23,900 nt of DNA from Candidatus Gottesmanbacteria bacterium RIFOXYB1_FULL_47_11 (GTDB lineage Bacteria > Patescibacteriota > Microgenomatia > UBA10105 > UBA927): NCBI GenBank assembly GCA_001779455.1, contig MFKE01000018.1, forward strand, positions 38,123-62,022. The letters are read 5' to 3'. Made by a program: the position numbers and the translations under genes. Shown piece by piece: positions 13,408 through 21,045 of this stretch (positions within the stretch are counted from its first letter, which is position 1; the number at the start of each line of letters is the position of its first letter). The notes beneath the pieces were generated by a model. The model was not told the DNA's origin. It was given only the letters and a program-made list of their open reading frames with translations, and did not search any database.

Positions 13408-14275
13408 TGGCCTTTTTGCTTATAAGTATAATTCCGAAGAATAAGGGGATAAAGGCAAAAAGTTGAAAGTACGTAGGCGGAGTTTTAAAAATCATCCAAG
13501 CAGCCGTAAGTGTTACCAGTGAACCCAGGCTGCTCATGGCGTTGGCTTTCGTTACCGGGATACGGTGAATCCCCTCAATCCACAGCATCGTGGAAAGCCC
13601 TAACATAAGAAAGCCGTTTACAATCAAAAACAGAATGGATTGTTGAATATCCGCAAATGATGATGCGTCGTGAAATAGCAGTGAAAGAAGAAATATTACC
13701 AGTGAAGCGACTATACCGCGAACAAACATAATCGTTTCTGTGTTCACCAGTTTTCTGGCTTTTTGCACGAAATAATTTCCCAGTGGGGCAATCGCAGCCG
13801 CGATAAGAATAAATATATCACCCGTACGAAACGAAGAAACAGAAGGCAGAAGCACGATAACGGCACCTAATAGAATAAACAAAGCGCCGTATATATGTTC
13901 CTTGGGGATGTAGTCCTTATGCCAAATATGGAACAGGAGAAAGCTGAAAAAAGCCTCCGTGAGGGCCAGAAGACTTATGTTCCCGGGTGTTGAAAATTTA
14001 ACGCTAAAAAAATACAGAAGATAGTAGAGAATTCCTATAAAAAACGTTGCATACAGTGTATAAAGGATTGCCTGTTTGTTGGATAGTTCGTGCCAGCGAT
14101 GCCGCGCCGTCATAACGATGGCAAAAAACAGAGCGGAAAACAGGCAGCTTACCGATAGCGACGTAAACGGGGAGACGTTGTTGTACGAAATTGCGGCAAA
14201 TATCGGAAGAAGCCCCCAGAGAAGTGTCCCGGCTGTTATAAATAGTTCACCCTGTCGCTGGATTGATACCTTCAT
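13397..14275 (-). CDS. EamA/DMT-family membrane transporter
   Basis: A 292-residue protein with about ten membrane helices in two five-helix halves, as in the drug/metabolite transporter superfamily. The first half starts GTLLWGLLPIFAAIS, and the second half shows the repeat-like block FLMLGLSTMLWIEGIHRIPVTKANAMSSLGSLVTLTAAW, typical of EamA repeats. The substrate is unknown; amino acids, nucleotide precursors or sugars are possible. It lies between the sortase and the L,D-transpeptidase on the same strand. It has its own TAAAAT box 6 nt before the ATG, formed partly from the sortase stop codon, so it may also be expressed alone. Confidence 0.88.
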   Translation of the reverse strand: MKVSIQRQGELFITAGTLLWGLLPIFAAISYNNVSPFTSLSVSCLFSALFFAIVMTARHRWHELSNKQAILYTLYATFFIGILYYLLYFFSVKFSTPGNISLLALTEAFFSFLLFHIWHKDYIPKEHIYGALFILLGAVIVLLPSVSSFRTGDIFILIAAAIAPLGNYFVQKARKLVNTETIMFVRGIVASLVIFLLSLLFHDASSFADIQQSILFLIVNGFLMLGLSTMLWIEGIHRIPVTKANAMSSLGSLVTLTAAWMIFKTPPTYFQLFAFIPLFFGIILISKKANAS

Positions 14276-14281
14276 TTCTTG

Positions 14282-14287
14282 ATTTTA
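14282..14287 (-). promoter_or_regulatory. -10 box TAAAAT for the EamA transporter
   Basis: Minus-strand TAAAAT ends 6 nt before the ATG at 14275. Its first three bases are the sortase stop codon TAA (14287-14285). Confidence 0.6.
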
Positions 14288-14929
14288 CTGCGTGCGCGCT
14301 GCAAAAACCAGCAGTCTCTGGAGTGTCGTTCCAGGGGGCCAGCAGGTTTGGAGGACAATGGTTTCTGCAGGAGAGTTTGTTTGGAGAAATGACACGTCAT
14401 CCGGCGCCGTAATTTTTTTCTCCGTCACTTTGTAATCAAACCGGTCGCCTGCGTGCCAGATGTAGATTTCGTCGCCGGGGTTGAGTTTGCCCAGCAGATA
14501 AAATACGGCATTATATTGCCGTACCAGATTCGGAGTGGAGGAGTGGGCAAAATAATATCCGAGGCGCGGGATACCGGGGAACGCAGTTCCTGAGGCATGC
14601 GCAACACCCTGTCCGAGCGCTGCAAGGTATGCGCTGCGGTTATTAGGGTCGACGTTGTAGACCACCGGTTCATCGATAAATACCGCGGGGATCGTTATGC
14701 CGTCGGTGGTATGCGTGCTGGTTATTCCGCGGAAATCAAATCGGAATTGGGGGAGGATGAGTCCCCGGATATCCGATACGGCAAACGTATCGCGCAAAAC
14801 CTTTTTGTACCGATAGGTAATCTCCACTTCGATTATCGGCAGGAGTACGGACAATAGCCAGGCTACAAAAACGAGTGCCAGGACGAGAATCACTATTCCT
14901 ATATGATAGGGAGCTATGCGTTTTGGCAT
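14285..14929 (-). CDS. sortase (cysteine transpeptidase)
   Basis: A 214-residue membrane-anchored sortase, which cuts a C-terminal sorting motif of a surface protein and joins it to the cell envelope. A helix at about residues 9-31 anchors it. The catalytic triad is visible: H129 (YYFAHSS), C196 (IVLQTCWPPGT) and R205 (TLQRLLVFA). The start MPKRIAPYHIG at 14929 overlaps the end of the PKD gene by 16 nt, so the two are read as one unit and the PKD protein is the likely substrate. The frame is open further upstream but only inside the PKD gene. The class (A-F) cannot be assigned reliably by eye. Confidence 0.9.
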   Translation of the reverse strand: MPKRIAPYHIGIVILVLALVFVAWLLSVLLPIIEVEITYRYKKVLRDTFAVSDIRGLILPQFRFDFRGITSTHTTDGITIPAVFIDEPVVYNVDPNNRSAYLAALGQGVAHASGTAFPGIPRLGYYFAHSSTPNLVRQYNAVFYLLGKLNPGDEIYIWHAGDRFDYKVTEKKITAPDDVSFLQTNSPAETIVLQTCWPPGTTLQRLLVFAARTQ

Positions 14930-15669
14930 GACTTTCGGATGAGAAGGTAAAACACGGCTATTCCGGATAGTATTCCTGTCACGGTAATCCATGTCGGTGT
15001 TCCTGTAGCAGGCTGCACTATAATGGGACTTCCCGTCACATAGAGGGATGTCCAGCACGAGTCAGACGAGACCCAATTATTTTTACTGTCGCGGACGGAG
15101 CCTCGGGCTGTGTAGGTGCCGGGTGCATCAAATTTTTGGCTGAACGTACCGGCACTGTTTTTCAGCACTTGCCCGCTGCCCAGATCCAACGAGTATTCTT
15201 TGATGCCGGATTTATTTTCATACCCCGTGACCAGGAAATTTACCGTGGTTCCGGCCGGCACGGTATTGTCGCCCAGGACAAAAACGTTGCTGCAGCCTGA
15301 TTTGTGGGATTCCAGCGGGTTGTTTAGAAGCGAAAATATGGTTTGGCAGGAAGAAGAAGATTTCCAAACCCCCGCCGCGTCTTTGATAAATAGTTTTGCA
15401 GTAAACGATCCGGACACAGTGAAGTTGTGCGTGATGTCTGGAGCGGCGGAATCTTCCTGTGAACCGTCCCCGAAAAACCACCGGTAACTTTGTATCGTGC
15501 CGGAGGGGTCTGTTGCCCGTGCGTGAAACGCAACTGCTGAAGGAACAAATTTATTGTTGCCGCTTACGACGCGTAGCTCATCGCAGGAGCTTGGCGTCGC
15601 CGCACGGGCTGCCGGGCGAACAGCAAAAAAGAAACAAGCGACAAGTAAAAGGGGCACAATTCGTTTCAT
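14914..15669 (-). CDS. secreted PKD-domain surface protein, likely sortase substrate
   Basis: A 251-residue exported protein. The signal peptide (MKRIVPLLLVACFFFAVRPAARA) is followed by two immunoglobulin-like PKD-type modules: one with YRWFFGDGSQEDSAAPDITH and VSGSFTAKLFIKDAAG, the second with YSLDLGSG and APGTYTARGSVRDSKNNW. Paired cysteines frame the modules. Near the C terminus QPATG (residues 219-223) precedes a hydrophobic helix and a basic end (LLIRKSCQNA), the layout of a cell-wall sorting signal with Q in place of the usual L of LPXTG. The start at 15669 is set by the signal peptide and by TATAAT 9 nt upstream. The adjacent overlapping sortase supports the sorting interpretation. Binding partner unknown. 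Confidence 0.85.
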   Translation of the reverse strand: MKRIVPLLLVACFFFAVRPAARAATPSSCDELRVVSGNNKFVPSAVAFHARATDPSGTIQSYRWFFGDGSQEDSAAPDITHNFTVSGSFTAKLFIKDAAGVWKSSSSCQTIFSLLNNPLESHKSGCSNVFVLGDNTVPAGTTVNFLVTGYENKSGIKEYSLDLGSGQVLKNSAGTFSQKFDAPGTYTARGSVRDSKNNWVSSDSCWTSLYVTGSPIIVQPATGTPTWITVTGILSGIAVFYLLIRKSCQNA

Positions 15670-15678
15670 GTACCCCAC

Positions 15679-15684
15679 ATTATA
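15679..15684 (-). promoter_or_regulatory. -10 box TATAAT for the PKD/sortase operon
   Basis: Minus-strand TATAAT ends 9 nt before the ATG at 15669. The divergent dcd promoter lies 20 nt away in the 48-nt intergenic gap. Confidence 0.6.
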
Positions 15685-15704
15685 TACCCATTTTGCATCC
15701 ATGG

Positions 15705-15710
15705 TATACT
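15705..15710 (+). promoter_or_regulatory. -10 box TATACT for dcd
   Basis: TATACT ends 7 nt before the ATG at 15718. Confidence 0.55.
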
Positions 15711-15717
15711 TAGGCGC

Positions 15718-16287
15718 ATGATTCTTTCTGACCGTGATATAAAAAAGGCGCTTGCTGCGGGGAGAATTACCATTGTTCCCAAGCCAAAGCTTACGGTCGT
15801 ACTGGGCTCCTGTTCGATAGATCTCCGGCTGGGTAATACGTTCCGTATATTTGATCACAGTAAATTTCCGTTTATAGACCCCAATAATCCCCGGCTTGCC
15901 AGTGACATGATGAAGGAAATCACGGTCCCGGATTCTCAGCCGTTTATTCTTCAGCCGGGGGATTTTGTACTGGCGACTTCGATGGAGTCTTTTACGTTAC
16001 CCGATGATTTATTGGCACGGCTTGAAGGAAGATCAAGTTTAGGCCGGTTGGGAATTGTGGTTCATTCTACTGCTTCGATATTTGAGCCGGGATGGAACGG
16101 CGTTGTCGTTATGGAACTCGGCAATCTGGGCCGCATGCCGGTTGCTCTTTATCCGGGTATGCGGGTGTGCGCCCTTACGTTTGAAGAGCTTTCAAGCCCC
16201 GCCGATGTTCCGTACAATAAGAAAAAATCCGCAAAATATGCTGGTCAAAAATCTCCGGAAGCAAGTAAGATAGCACAGGAGCGCTAG
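15718..16287 (+). CDS. dcd: dCTP deaminase
   Basis: A 189-residue enzyme of the dCTP deaminase/dUTPase family, converting dCTP to dUTP (or directly to dUMP in bifunctional forms) on the way to thymidylate. Typical blocks are present: SCSIDLRLGNTFRI, LEGRSSLGRLGIVVHSTA (nucleotide-binding RSS), FEPGWNGVVVMELGN with the catalytic glutamate in MELGN, PGMRVCALTFEEL, and a C-terminal PYNKKKSAKYAGQKSPEAS tail that closes over the substrate. The length agrees with the family. It has its own -10 box and is divergent from the PKD operon. With the kinases at 18380 and 19928 it belongs to a pyrimidine salvage set. Confidence 0.95.
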   Translation: MILSDRDIKKALAAGRITIVPKPKLTVVLGSCSIDLRLGNTFRIFDHSKFPFIDPNNPRLASDMMKEITVPDSQPFILQPGDFVLATSMESFTLPDDLLARLEGRSSLGRLGIVVHSTASIFEPGWNGVVVMELGNLGRMPVALYPGMRVCALTFEELSSPADVPYNKKKSAKYAGQKSPEASKIAQER

Positions 16288-16295
16288 CACGCCGC

Positions 16296-16526
16296 TTACT
16301 CCAAATCAGAATCCACGGGAATTATGAACTCAAGAATTGTTCCGCACTCGCACCTCCAGTTGGCGAAGCCGCCGCTATATGTTGTCTGACTTAATCGGAT
16401 AATCCTAATGGGTAAAGGTTCATGAGGTTGACCCTGCGGGGTGGTATGCGGATAAGGTATAAAGGCATAGTTTTCACAATTTTCATCTCCGGGGTCGAGT
16501 TGCCGGATACGTAATATTTCCTTCAT
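16296..16526 (-). CDS. hypothetical protein, 76 residues
   Basis: Not recognised. The protein is soluble with a compact core, contains three cysteines (ENCENY and WRCECGTILEF) and ends in an acidic DSDLE. WRCECG could be half of a metal-binding site, but the partner cysteines are not evident. A TAAAAT box 7 nt before the ATG supports expression. It is convergent with dcd (8-nt gap) and lies downstream of glmS on the same strand, 28 nt after its stop. Confidence 0.65.
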   Translation of the reverse strand: MKEILRIRQLDPGDENCENYAFIPYPHTTPQGQPHEPLPIRIIRLSQTTYSGGFANWRCECGTILEFIIPVDSDLE

Positions 16527-16533
16527 GCCCGTG

Positions 16534-16539
16534 ATTTTA
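16534..16539 (-). promoter_or_regulatory. -10 box TAAAAT for the 76-residue gene
   Basis: Minus-strand TAAAAT ends 7 nt before the ATG at 16526. Confidence 0.5.
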
Positions 16540-16554
16540 TCACAGTAGAACGGT

Positions 16555-18321
16555 TTATTTCACCGTCACGCTTTTGGCAAGGTTCCGGGGCATATCGGGA
16601 TCAAGGCCGCGGGCGAGGGTCAGGTAGTAGGCCAGAAGCTGGGCCACGACGACGTTCGGGATAATAGTGGCAGGACCGGCATCCTGCACGTTAATATATT
16701 CATCAAATACCTCATGGGGCTTATGGGACACGCCGATCACAAATCCGCCGCGGGCTTTCATTTCCATTGCGCCTGCGAGATTTGCCCCGTACGTTTCGTC
16801 GTCGGGCAAAAATGCGATACAGGGGGTTCCGCGCGTCACCAGCGCAAGCGGCCCGTGCTTGAGTTCGCCGGCAGCCAAACCCTCCGCGTGGATGTAGCTG
16901 ATTTCCTTAATTTTCATAGCAGCTTCCAGTGCAGCGGGGTAGGAAAGACCCCTGCCGATCGTATAGATGTGCTGGACGTGTTTCAGTTTGCCCGCAAGTT
17001 TTCTGATTGCGGAGTCTTGTGTTTTTTCAAGAACAGTTTTCACTGATTTGGCAGCGAGGGTCAAAACGAGTGTTCCTTCTTCGGGTTTGCCCGCCAATGC
17101 ATACGCAAGAAGAGTCAACTGGGACAGCATTCCCGTTAACGCTTTTGTCGAGGCAACACTTTTTTCAGGACCCGCTCCGATGAGAATTTTTTCCGTTGCT
17201 TCACGGTACAATGTGCTCCCGAGCACATTTACCAGCGCGTAAATCTGCGCACCTTTTGCTTTTGCCTTTTTCACCGATTCCAAAATGTCCATTGTCTCTC
17301 CGGACTGCGAAATGGCAATGACAACGCTTTGCCGGGTGAGAAAATCCAAATGGTATCCGAACTCACTGCCGATCGCAATATTTGCGTGGCGCCCGGCGAT
17401 TTTAGAAAACAGGTACTCTCCGGCGATAGCGGCATATGAAGCGCTTCCGCAGCCGACGAGATAGAGATGCGGTGTTTTTTTAATATGCGCGGCGATACGC
17501 TGTGCAAGTCCCGTACCCGACGCGGCAATATCTGCGATGATGCCGGACTGTTCATGGATTTCTTTACTCATAAAATCGCGATAGTTCCCTTTTTCCGCCT
17601 GATGGATGTCCCAGGTCAATGTCTGTTTTTGCGCCCGGACTGTTTTGCCGGTTTGTATATTCCGTATTTTTGCGGTTTTGGATCCCACAATTGCCATTTC
17701 ATTGTCTCCCAAAAAATACACGGTTTTCGTGTGGGGAAGAAGCGCTGCCGGATCGCTTGCAAGAAAATTTTCCCCGCCGGAAAATCCCAGGACCAGCGGT
17801 GACCCGTTACGGATTGCGATAAACGTGTCCAGTTTTGTGGAAAGCACGATAATGGCATTCAGGCCGTGCATGGCTTTAAATGCTTTTTCTACAGCATCTG
17901 TGAGTGGCATCGATTGCGCATATTCTTCTATGAGATGCACGATGACCTCCGTATCCGTGTCAGAGGTGAACCGGTGCCCGAGTTTCAGAAGTTTCACCTT
18001 ATACTCTTCGTAGTTTTCAAAAATGCCGTTATGGATAAGGGCAATGGTTCCGCTGCAGTCGGCGTGCGGGTGAGCGTTTTGGTCGGTCACGCCGCCGTGT
18101 GTGGCCCAGCGGGTATGGCCCAGTGCAAGCGTGCTTGCAGGCAAATCTTCAACCGTTGCGCTGCCGATTTTACCTATCTTTTTCTTAACAAAAATTTTAT
18201 TTTTAGATACCGCTGCGACGCCCCAGCTGTCATACCCGCGGTACTCAAGCCGTTTCAGTCCCGCCAGTACTATTTCTGCTGCGTTGGTTTTCTTCCCCAC
18301 GTATCCGAAGATTCCGCACAT
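16555..18321 (-). CDS. glmS: glutamine--fructose-6-phosphate aminotransferase (isomerizing)
   Basis: A 588-residue enzyme making glucosamine-6-phosphate from fructose-6-phosphate and glutamine, the first step to UDP-GlcNAc and peptidoglycan. The N-terminal glutaminase domain starts MCGIFGYVG with Cys2 as nucleophile and contains LEYRGYDSWG, GHTRWATHG and IHNGIFENY. Two SIS sugar-isomerase domains follow (LVGCGSASYAA, AISQSGETMDILE, KIKEISYIHAEGLAAGELKHG). The C terminus DPDMPRNLAKSVTVK matches the family end that closes the active site. The usual RGYDSAG has W in place of A here. Length is close to E. coli GlmS (609). No glmS ribozyme was seen in the short 58-nt upstream gap; a TATTAT box lies 9 nt before the ATG. 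Confidence 0.97.
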   Translation of the reverse strand: MCGIFGYVGKKTNAAEIVLAGLKRLEYRGYDSWGVAAVSKNKIFVKKKIGKIGSATVEDLPASTLALGHTRWATHGGVTDQNAHPHADCSGTIALIHNGIFENYEEYKVKLLKLGHRFTSDTDTEVIVHLIEEYAQSMPLTDAVEKAFKAMHGLNAIIVLSTKLDTFIAIRNGSPLVLGFSGGENFLASDPAALLPHTKTVYFLGDNEMAIVGSKTAKIRNIQTGKTVRAQKQTLTWDIHQAEKGNYRDFMSKEIHEQSGIIADIAASGTGLAQRIAAHIKKTPHLYLVGCGSASYAAIAGEYLFSKIAGRHANIAIGSEFGYHLDFLTRQSVVIAISQSGETMDILESVKKAKAKGAQIYALVNVLGSTLYREATEKILIGAGPEKSVASTKALTGMLSQLTLLAYALAGKPEEGTLVLTLAAKSVKTVLEKTQDSAIRKLAGKLKHVQHIYTIGRGLSYPAALEAAMKIKEISYIHAEGLAAGELKHGPLALVTRGTPCIAFLPDDETYGANLAGAMEMKARGGFVIGVSHKPHEVFDEYINVQDAGPATIIPNVVVAQLLAYYLTLARGLDPDMPRNLAKSVTVK

Positions 18322-18330
18322 AAGAATTCA

Positions 18331-18336
18331 ATAATA
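18331..18336 (-). promoter_or_regulatory. -10 box TATTAT for glmS
   Basis: Minus-strand TATTAT ends 9 nt before the ATG at 18321. The gap to the divergent kinase gene is only 58 nt. Confidence 0.5.
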
Positions 18337-18379
18337 TCACAATTGCAATTCCGACAGATCCGTGATACAAGATGGCAAT

Positions 18380-19018
18380 ATGAGAGGTCGTGAATTTTAT
18401 TATGGGGTCATGGGAGATTTGGGAGTTGGCAAAACCACCACAGCAGAGTTCCTTAGTAAAAACTTAAACGTACCATTATTACCCGAAAATTTTAACAAAA
18501 ACCCGTTTTTAGAAGATTTTTATCGTGATCCTCAGACGTGGGCTTATCATTCACAGACGTTTTTCCTTATGGAAAAATATGAACAAGGTCTTCAGGCTAT
18601 AAAGATGTTGAAGCAAGGAAGTGTCCTTCAAGATACGCCAATAGAAGAAGATGTTTTTGTATATGCGCGGGCCCAATTTATATTGGGCAACATGCGGGGG
18701 GAAGAATGGGAGCAGTATCAGCGTTTGTATCAGGTACTTAAGCCGCGTCTTCGAGAAACGGATCTCATGTTTTGTTTGCATGCGCAGTTACCAACCGTTA
18801 TGGAGCGAATTCGGTTACGCGGTCGCGGGTTCGAAAAAAATATTGATCCCGGATATGTCGCGTTATTGGATAAATTATATGCCGAGTGGATAGAATCAAA
18901 TACAGATATTGCAATGGTGCACATAGAAACCGATGGATTAGATATACGATTCAGTAAGATGGCACAACAACAAATGCTTTCGTCTGTTGGTGAAGCAATA
19001 GAAAGATTATATGTATAA
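18380..19018 (+). CDS. deoxynucleoside kinase family protein
   Basis: A 212-residue P-loop kinase of the deoxynucleoside kinase (dGK/dAK/dCK-like) family, which phosphorylates salvaged deoxynucleosides with ATP. Seen are the P-loop GDLGVGKTT (residues 12-20), the substrate-site block LPENFNKNPFLEDFY (34-48), WAYHSQTFFL (54-63), and a lid with RIRLRGRGFE (143-152). The usual DRS-type motif is replaced by QDTPIEEDVFVYA (84-96). The start at 18380 (MRGREFYYGVMGDLG) is preferred over a GTG at 18362; a weak TACAAG box lies 8 nt upstream. The next gene's -10 box includes this gene's stop codon. Confidence 0.88.
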   Translation: MRGREFYYGVMGDLGVGKTTTAEFLSKNLNVPLLPENFNKNPFLEDFYRDPQTWAYHSQTFFLMEKYEQGLQAIKMLKQGSVLQDTPIEEDVFVYARAQFILGNMRGEEWEQYQRLYQVLKPRLRETDLMFCLHAQLPTVMERIRLRGRGFEKNIDPGYVALLDKLYAEWIESNTDIAMVHIETDGLDIRFSKMAQQQMLSSVGEAIERLYV

Positions 19019-19019
19019 T
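19014..19019 (+). promoter_or_regulatory. -10 box TATAAT for the HAD hydrolase
   Basis: TATAAT ends 6 nt before the ATG at 19026. The TAA inside it (19016-19018) is the stop codon of the kinase gene. Confidence 0.6.
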
Positions 19020-19025
19020 GCATGT

Positions 19026-19673
19026 ATGAAGTTGGAGAGCATCCGCGTTCTTATCTGGGATTTTGACGGGACGCTGTACCGCCCGAATACGGAGCTATTT
19101 GCGGCGGTACGCGAGGCAGAATATCAGGCGATTATGGAGCACACGGGTTGGACCAGGGAAAAGGCAATGGAGGAGTTTCATAAACTTCACCGGGTGACCA
19201 TCCAAAGCGCTACCGCGGTCATCGCAAAACTGTGCAATATGTCCATTGGTCAGGCGGCAGTGGAATCGGAGAAACGGTTTGACCGCAGGAAGTATCTCCA
19301 CCGCGACGAAAAACTTATTGATCTGTTTGCCAAACTCACAAAATTCCGTCATTTTACCCTTGCCAACGGCGTGAAACAATACCATGTGGAAACACTGAAA
19401 CTACTGGGGGTCCCGCCGGAAACGTTTGAAGAGATGGTAACCAGCGAAACAGTAGGTGTCACCAAGCCGGACGATAAGGGGTTCCGGTATATTATGAAAA
19501 AAACGGGATTGCCGCCTGAAGCTCATTTGATGATCGGGGACCGCGAGCTGGTGGATCTTGCTCCGGCCAAGAATCTGGGTATGCATACGTGTCTGGTGTG
19601 GAGCGATAAAAAAAGTACTATTGCAGACGCAACACTACTAACAGTTTACGATGTAGCGGCAATGTTACAATAA
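19026..19673 (+). CDS. HAD-superfamily hydrolase
   Basis: A 215-residue haloacid dehalogenase-type phosphatase. Motif I is WDFDGTLY with nucleophile D12 and D14, motif III is the lysine K147 in VTKPDD, and motif IV is IGDRELVDLAPAK (D172, D177). A helical cap at about residues 20-95 makes it subclass I. At motif II the expected Thr/Ser is replaced: FTLANG has alanine before N, although T111 is nearby. Substrates of this group are small phosphates such as nucleotides or sugar phosphates; the salvage neighbourhood makes a nucleotidase possible, but that is only an inference. An ATG at 19011 is rejected because the TATAAT lies between it and 19026. Confidence 0.87.
   Translation: MKLESIRVLIWDFDGTLYRPNTELFAAVREAEYQAIMEHTGWTREKAMEEFHKLHRVTIQSATAVIAKLCNMSIGQAAVESEKRFDRRKYLHRDEKLIDLFAKLTKFRHFTLANGVKQYHVETLKLLGVPPETFEEMVTSETVGVTKPDDKGFRYIMKKTGLPPEAHLMIGDRELVDLAPAKNLGMHTCLVWSDKKSTIADATLLTVYDVAAMLQ
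19666..19671 (+). promoter_or_regulatory. -10 box TACAAT for the 70-residue gene
   Basis: TACAAT ends 7 nt before the ATG at 19679 and overlaps the first base of the HAD stop codon. Confidence 0.45.
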
Positions 19674-19678
19674 CCACC

Positions 19679-19891
19679 ATGCGCACGAACAAAGAACTCA
19701 CTGCTAATGTCGTAAATTTTGTATTACGGAAAACATTAGGCCAATTGGATGTTGCAATGCAATATCGGATAGCGGGCCGGTTCGGATTTAGAGTTTCGGA
19801 AAAGAATTGGCCACCGGCATATCCAGAATATCATTTATCTGAACAAAAACCTCCGGATAATGCCATGGCAACTCCCCCGATTGAAGAATAA
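19679..19891 (+). CDS. hypothetical protein, 70 residues
   Basis: Not recognised. The N-terminal half is probably helical (ELTANVVNFVLRKTLGQLDVAMQYRIAGRFG) and the C-terminal half is Pro-rich and disordered-looking (PPAYPEYHLSEQKPPDNAMATPPIEE). It has no membrane segment or catalytic motif. The -10 box 7 nt upstream and the close spacing in a row of plus-strand genes support it as real. It lies between the HAD hydrolase and the NDT/Tmk fusion. Confidence 0.6.
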   Translation: MRTNKELTANVVNFVLRKTLGQLDVAMQYRIAGRFGFRVSEKNWPPAYPEYHLSEQKPPDNAMATPPIEE

Positions 19892-19915
19892 GAGGATGCT
19901 ATATGGCAGTACATG

Positions 19916-19921
19916 TATAAT
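19916..19921 (+). promoter_or_regulatory. -10 box TATAAT for the NDT/Tmk fusion
   Basis: TATAAT ends 6 nt before the ATG at 19928. Confidence 0.6.
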
Positions 19922-19927
19922 AAACAT

Positions 19928-21040
19928 ATGAATGTCTATTTTACGGCAGCAACGACAGGGGACGGGGAACTGGTGGGCCAGGAGCAAGCGATTATCCGTC
20001 AGCTCAAGAAACTTCGCGTCCGGATTACCTCCGGAGAGCATATTGTGATGCCCTTGAAACTGGCGACGGACAAATCCCGTGATCCCGAGGAAATATTCCG
20101 GCGGGAGAAAGAGGGCATTGATGGAGCTGACTGCGTGGTTGCGGAGGTTACCAAGCCAAGCAGCGGTGTCGGAGGCGAAATTGTGTATGCGCTCATGCAC
20201 CATAAGCCGGTGCTGGCATTATTTTACAAAGATGCACAGAATTTATTGTCTCCGATGATCGCCGGCAATCCGTCCGATGATCTTTATCTTGAACATTACG
20301 AACTGGACAGTCTTCCTATCATCCTCGGTAAATTTTTCGAACAGGTGCAAACGATGAAGGGGAGAAAAGGGAAGCTTATTGTTATTGACGGCGGCGACGG
20401 ATCGGGTAAAACGGTCCAGTCACAGCTCCTTAGGAACTATTTGGAGCGTAACGTCTACAAGGTGAAATATTACGATTTTCCGCGGTACTATTCGTCATTC
20501 CACGGACGCATCGTCGGGCGGTTTCTCGCAGGGGAATTCGGAAAGTTGGATGACGTGTCGCCGTATCTGGCGTCCCTTGCCTATGCACTGGACCGCGCAG
20601 GTGCGAAAGACGAAATGGACGCATGGCTTGCCCAGGGAAATATTATTCTGAGCAACCGCTATGCAACTAGCAGCATGGCACATCAGGGAGCGAGGCTTCC
20701 GGAGGCATCGCGCAAAGAATTTGTCAGCTGGATTGACGAACTTGAATACAAGGTGCATAAAATTCCGCGGGAAGATGTCGTTATCTATTTATATGTCCCC
20801 TGGAAGATAGGATTGGAGTTGACGAAGAAAAAGGGGCTGCGGGGATATATCGGTGGTGGGCAGGATATTGCGGAGAAGGATGTGCATCACCGCCAGGAAG
20901 CGGAGGCCATGTATGTGTCCCTTGCTAAGTCGCGCAAAAATTGGGTGAAGATTGACTGTGTAGAAGAGGGCACGATATTGCCAAAAGATATTATCCATGA
21001 GAAAATCCTCGCGGCGTTAAAATCCAAAAAAATTATCTAA
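19928..21040 (+). CDS. nucleoside 2-deoxyribosyltransferase-like domain fused to thymidylate kinase
   Basis: A 370-residue two-domain protein. The N-terminal domain (about 1-140) resembles nucleoside 2-deoxyribosyltransferases: MNVYFTAATTGDG at the first strand, IDGADCVVAEVTKPSSGVGGEIVYAL (64-89) at the catalytic loop with the conserved acidic and GxG(G)E residues, then PVLALFY. The C-terminal domain (about 147-370) is thymidylate kinase: P-loop GGDGSGKT (155-162), YYDFPRYYSSFHG, NRYATSSMAHQGARL (243-257) in place of the usual DRY motif, and the lid RGYIGGGQDIAEKDVHHRQ. Such a protein could free or exchange a base and phosphorylate the resulting dTMP. An ATG at 19913 is rejected since the TATAAT lies after it. 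The kinase call is firm; the N-terminal activity is inferred. Confidence 0.87.
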   Translation: MNVYFTAATTGDGELVGQEQAIIRQLKKLRVRITSGEHIVMPLKLATDKSRDPEEIFRREKEGIDGADCVVAEVTKPSSGVGGEIVYALMHHKPVLALFYKDAQNLLSPMIAGNPSDDLYLEHYELDSLPIILGKFFEQVQTMKGRKGKLIVIDGGDGSGKTVQSQLLRNYLERNVYKVKYYDFPRYYSSFHGRIVGRFLAGEFGKLDDVSPYLASLAYALDRAGAKDEMDAWLAQGNIILSNRYATSSMAHQGARLPEASRKEFVSWIDELEYKVHKIPREDVVIYLYVPWKIGLELTKKKGLRGYIGGGQDIAEKDVHHRQEAEAMYVSLAKSRKNWVKIDCVEEGTILPKDIIHEKILAALKSKKII

Positions 21041-21045
21041 CATTT

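Noticed and set aside
18322..18379. glmS ribozyme upstream of glmS
   Set aside because: The gap to the divergent kinase gene is 58 nt, too short for the ribozyme core, and no such fold was seen.
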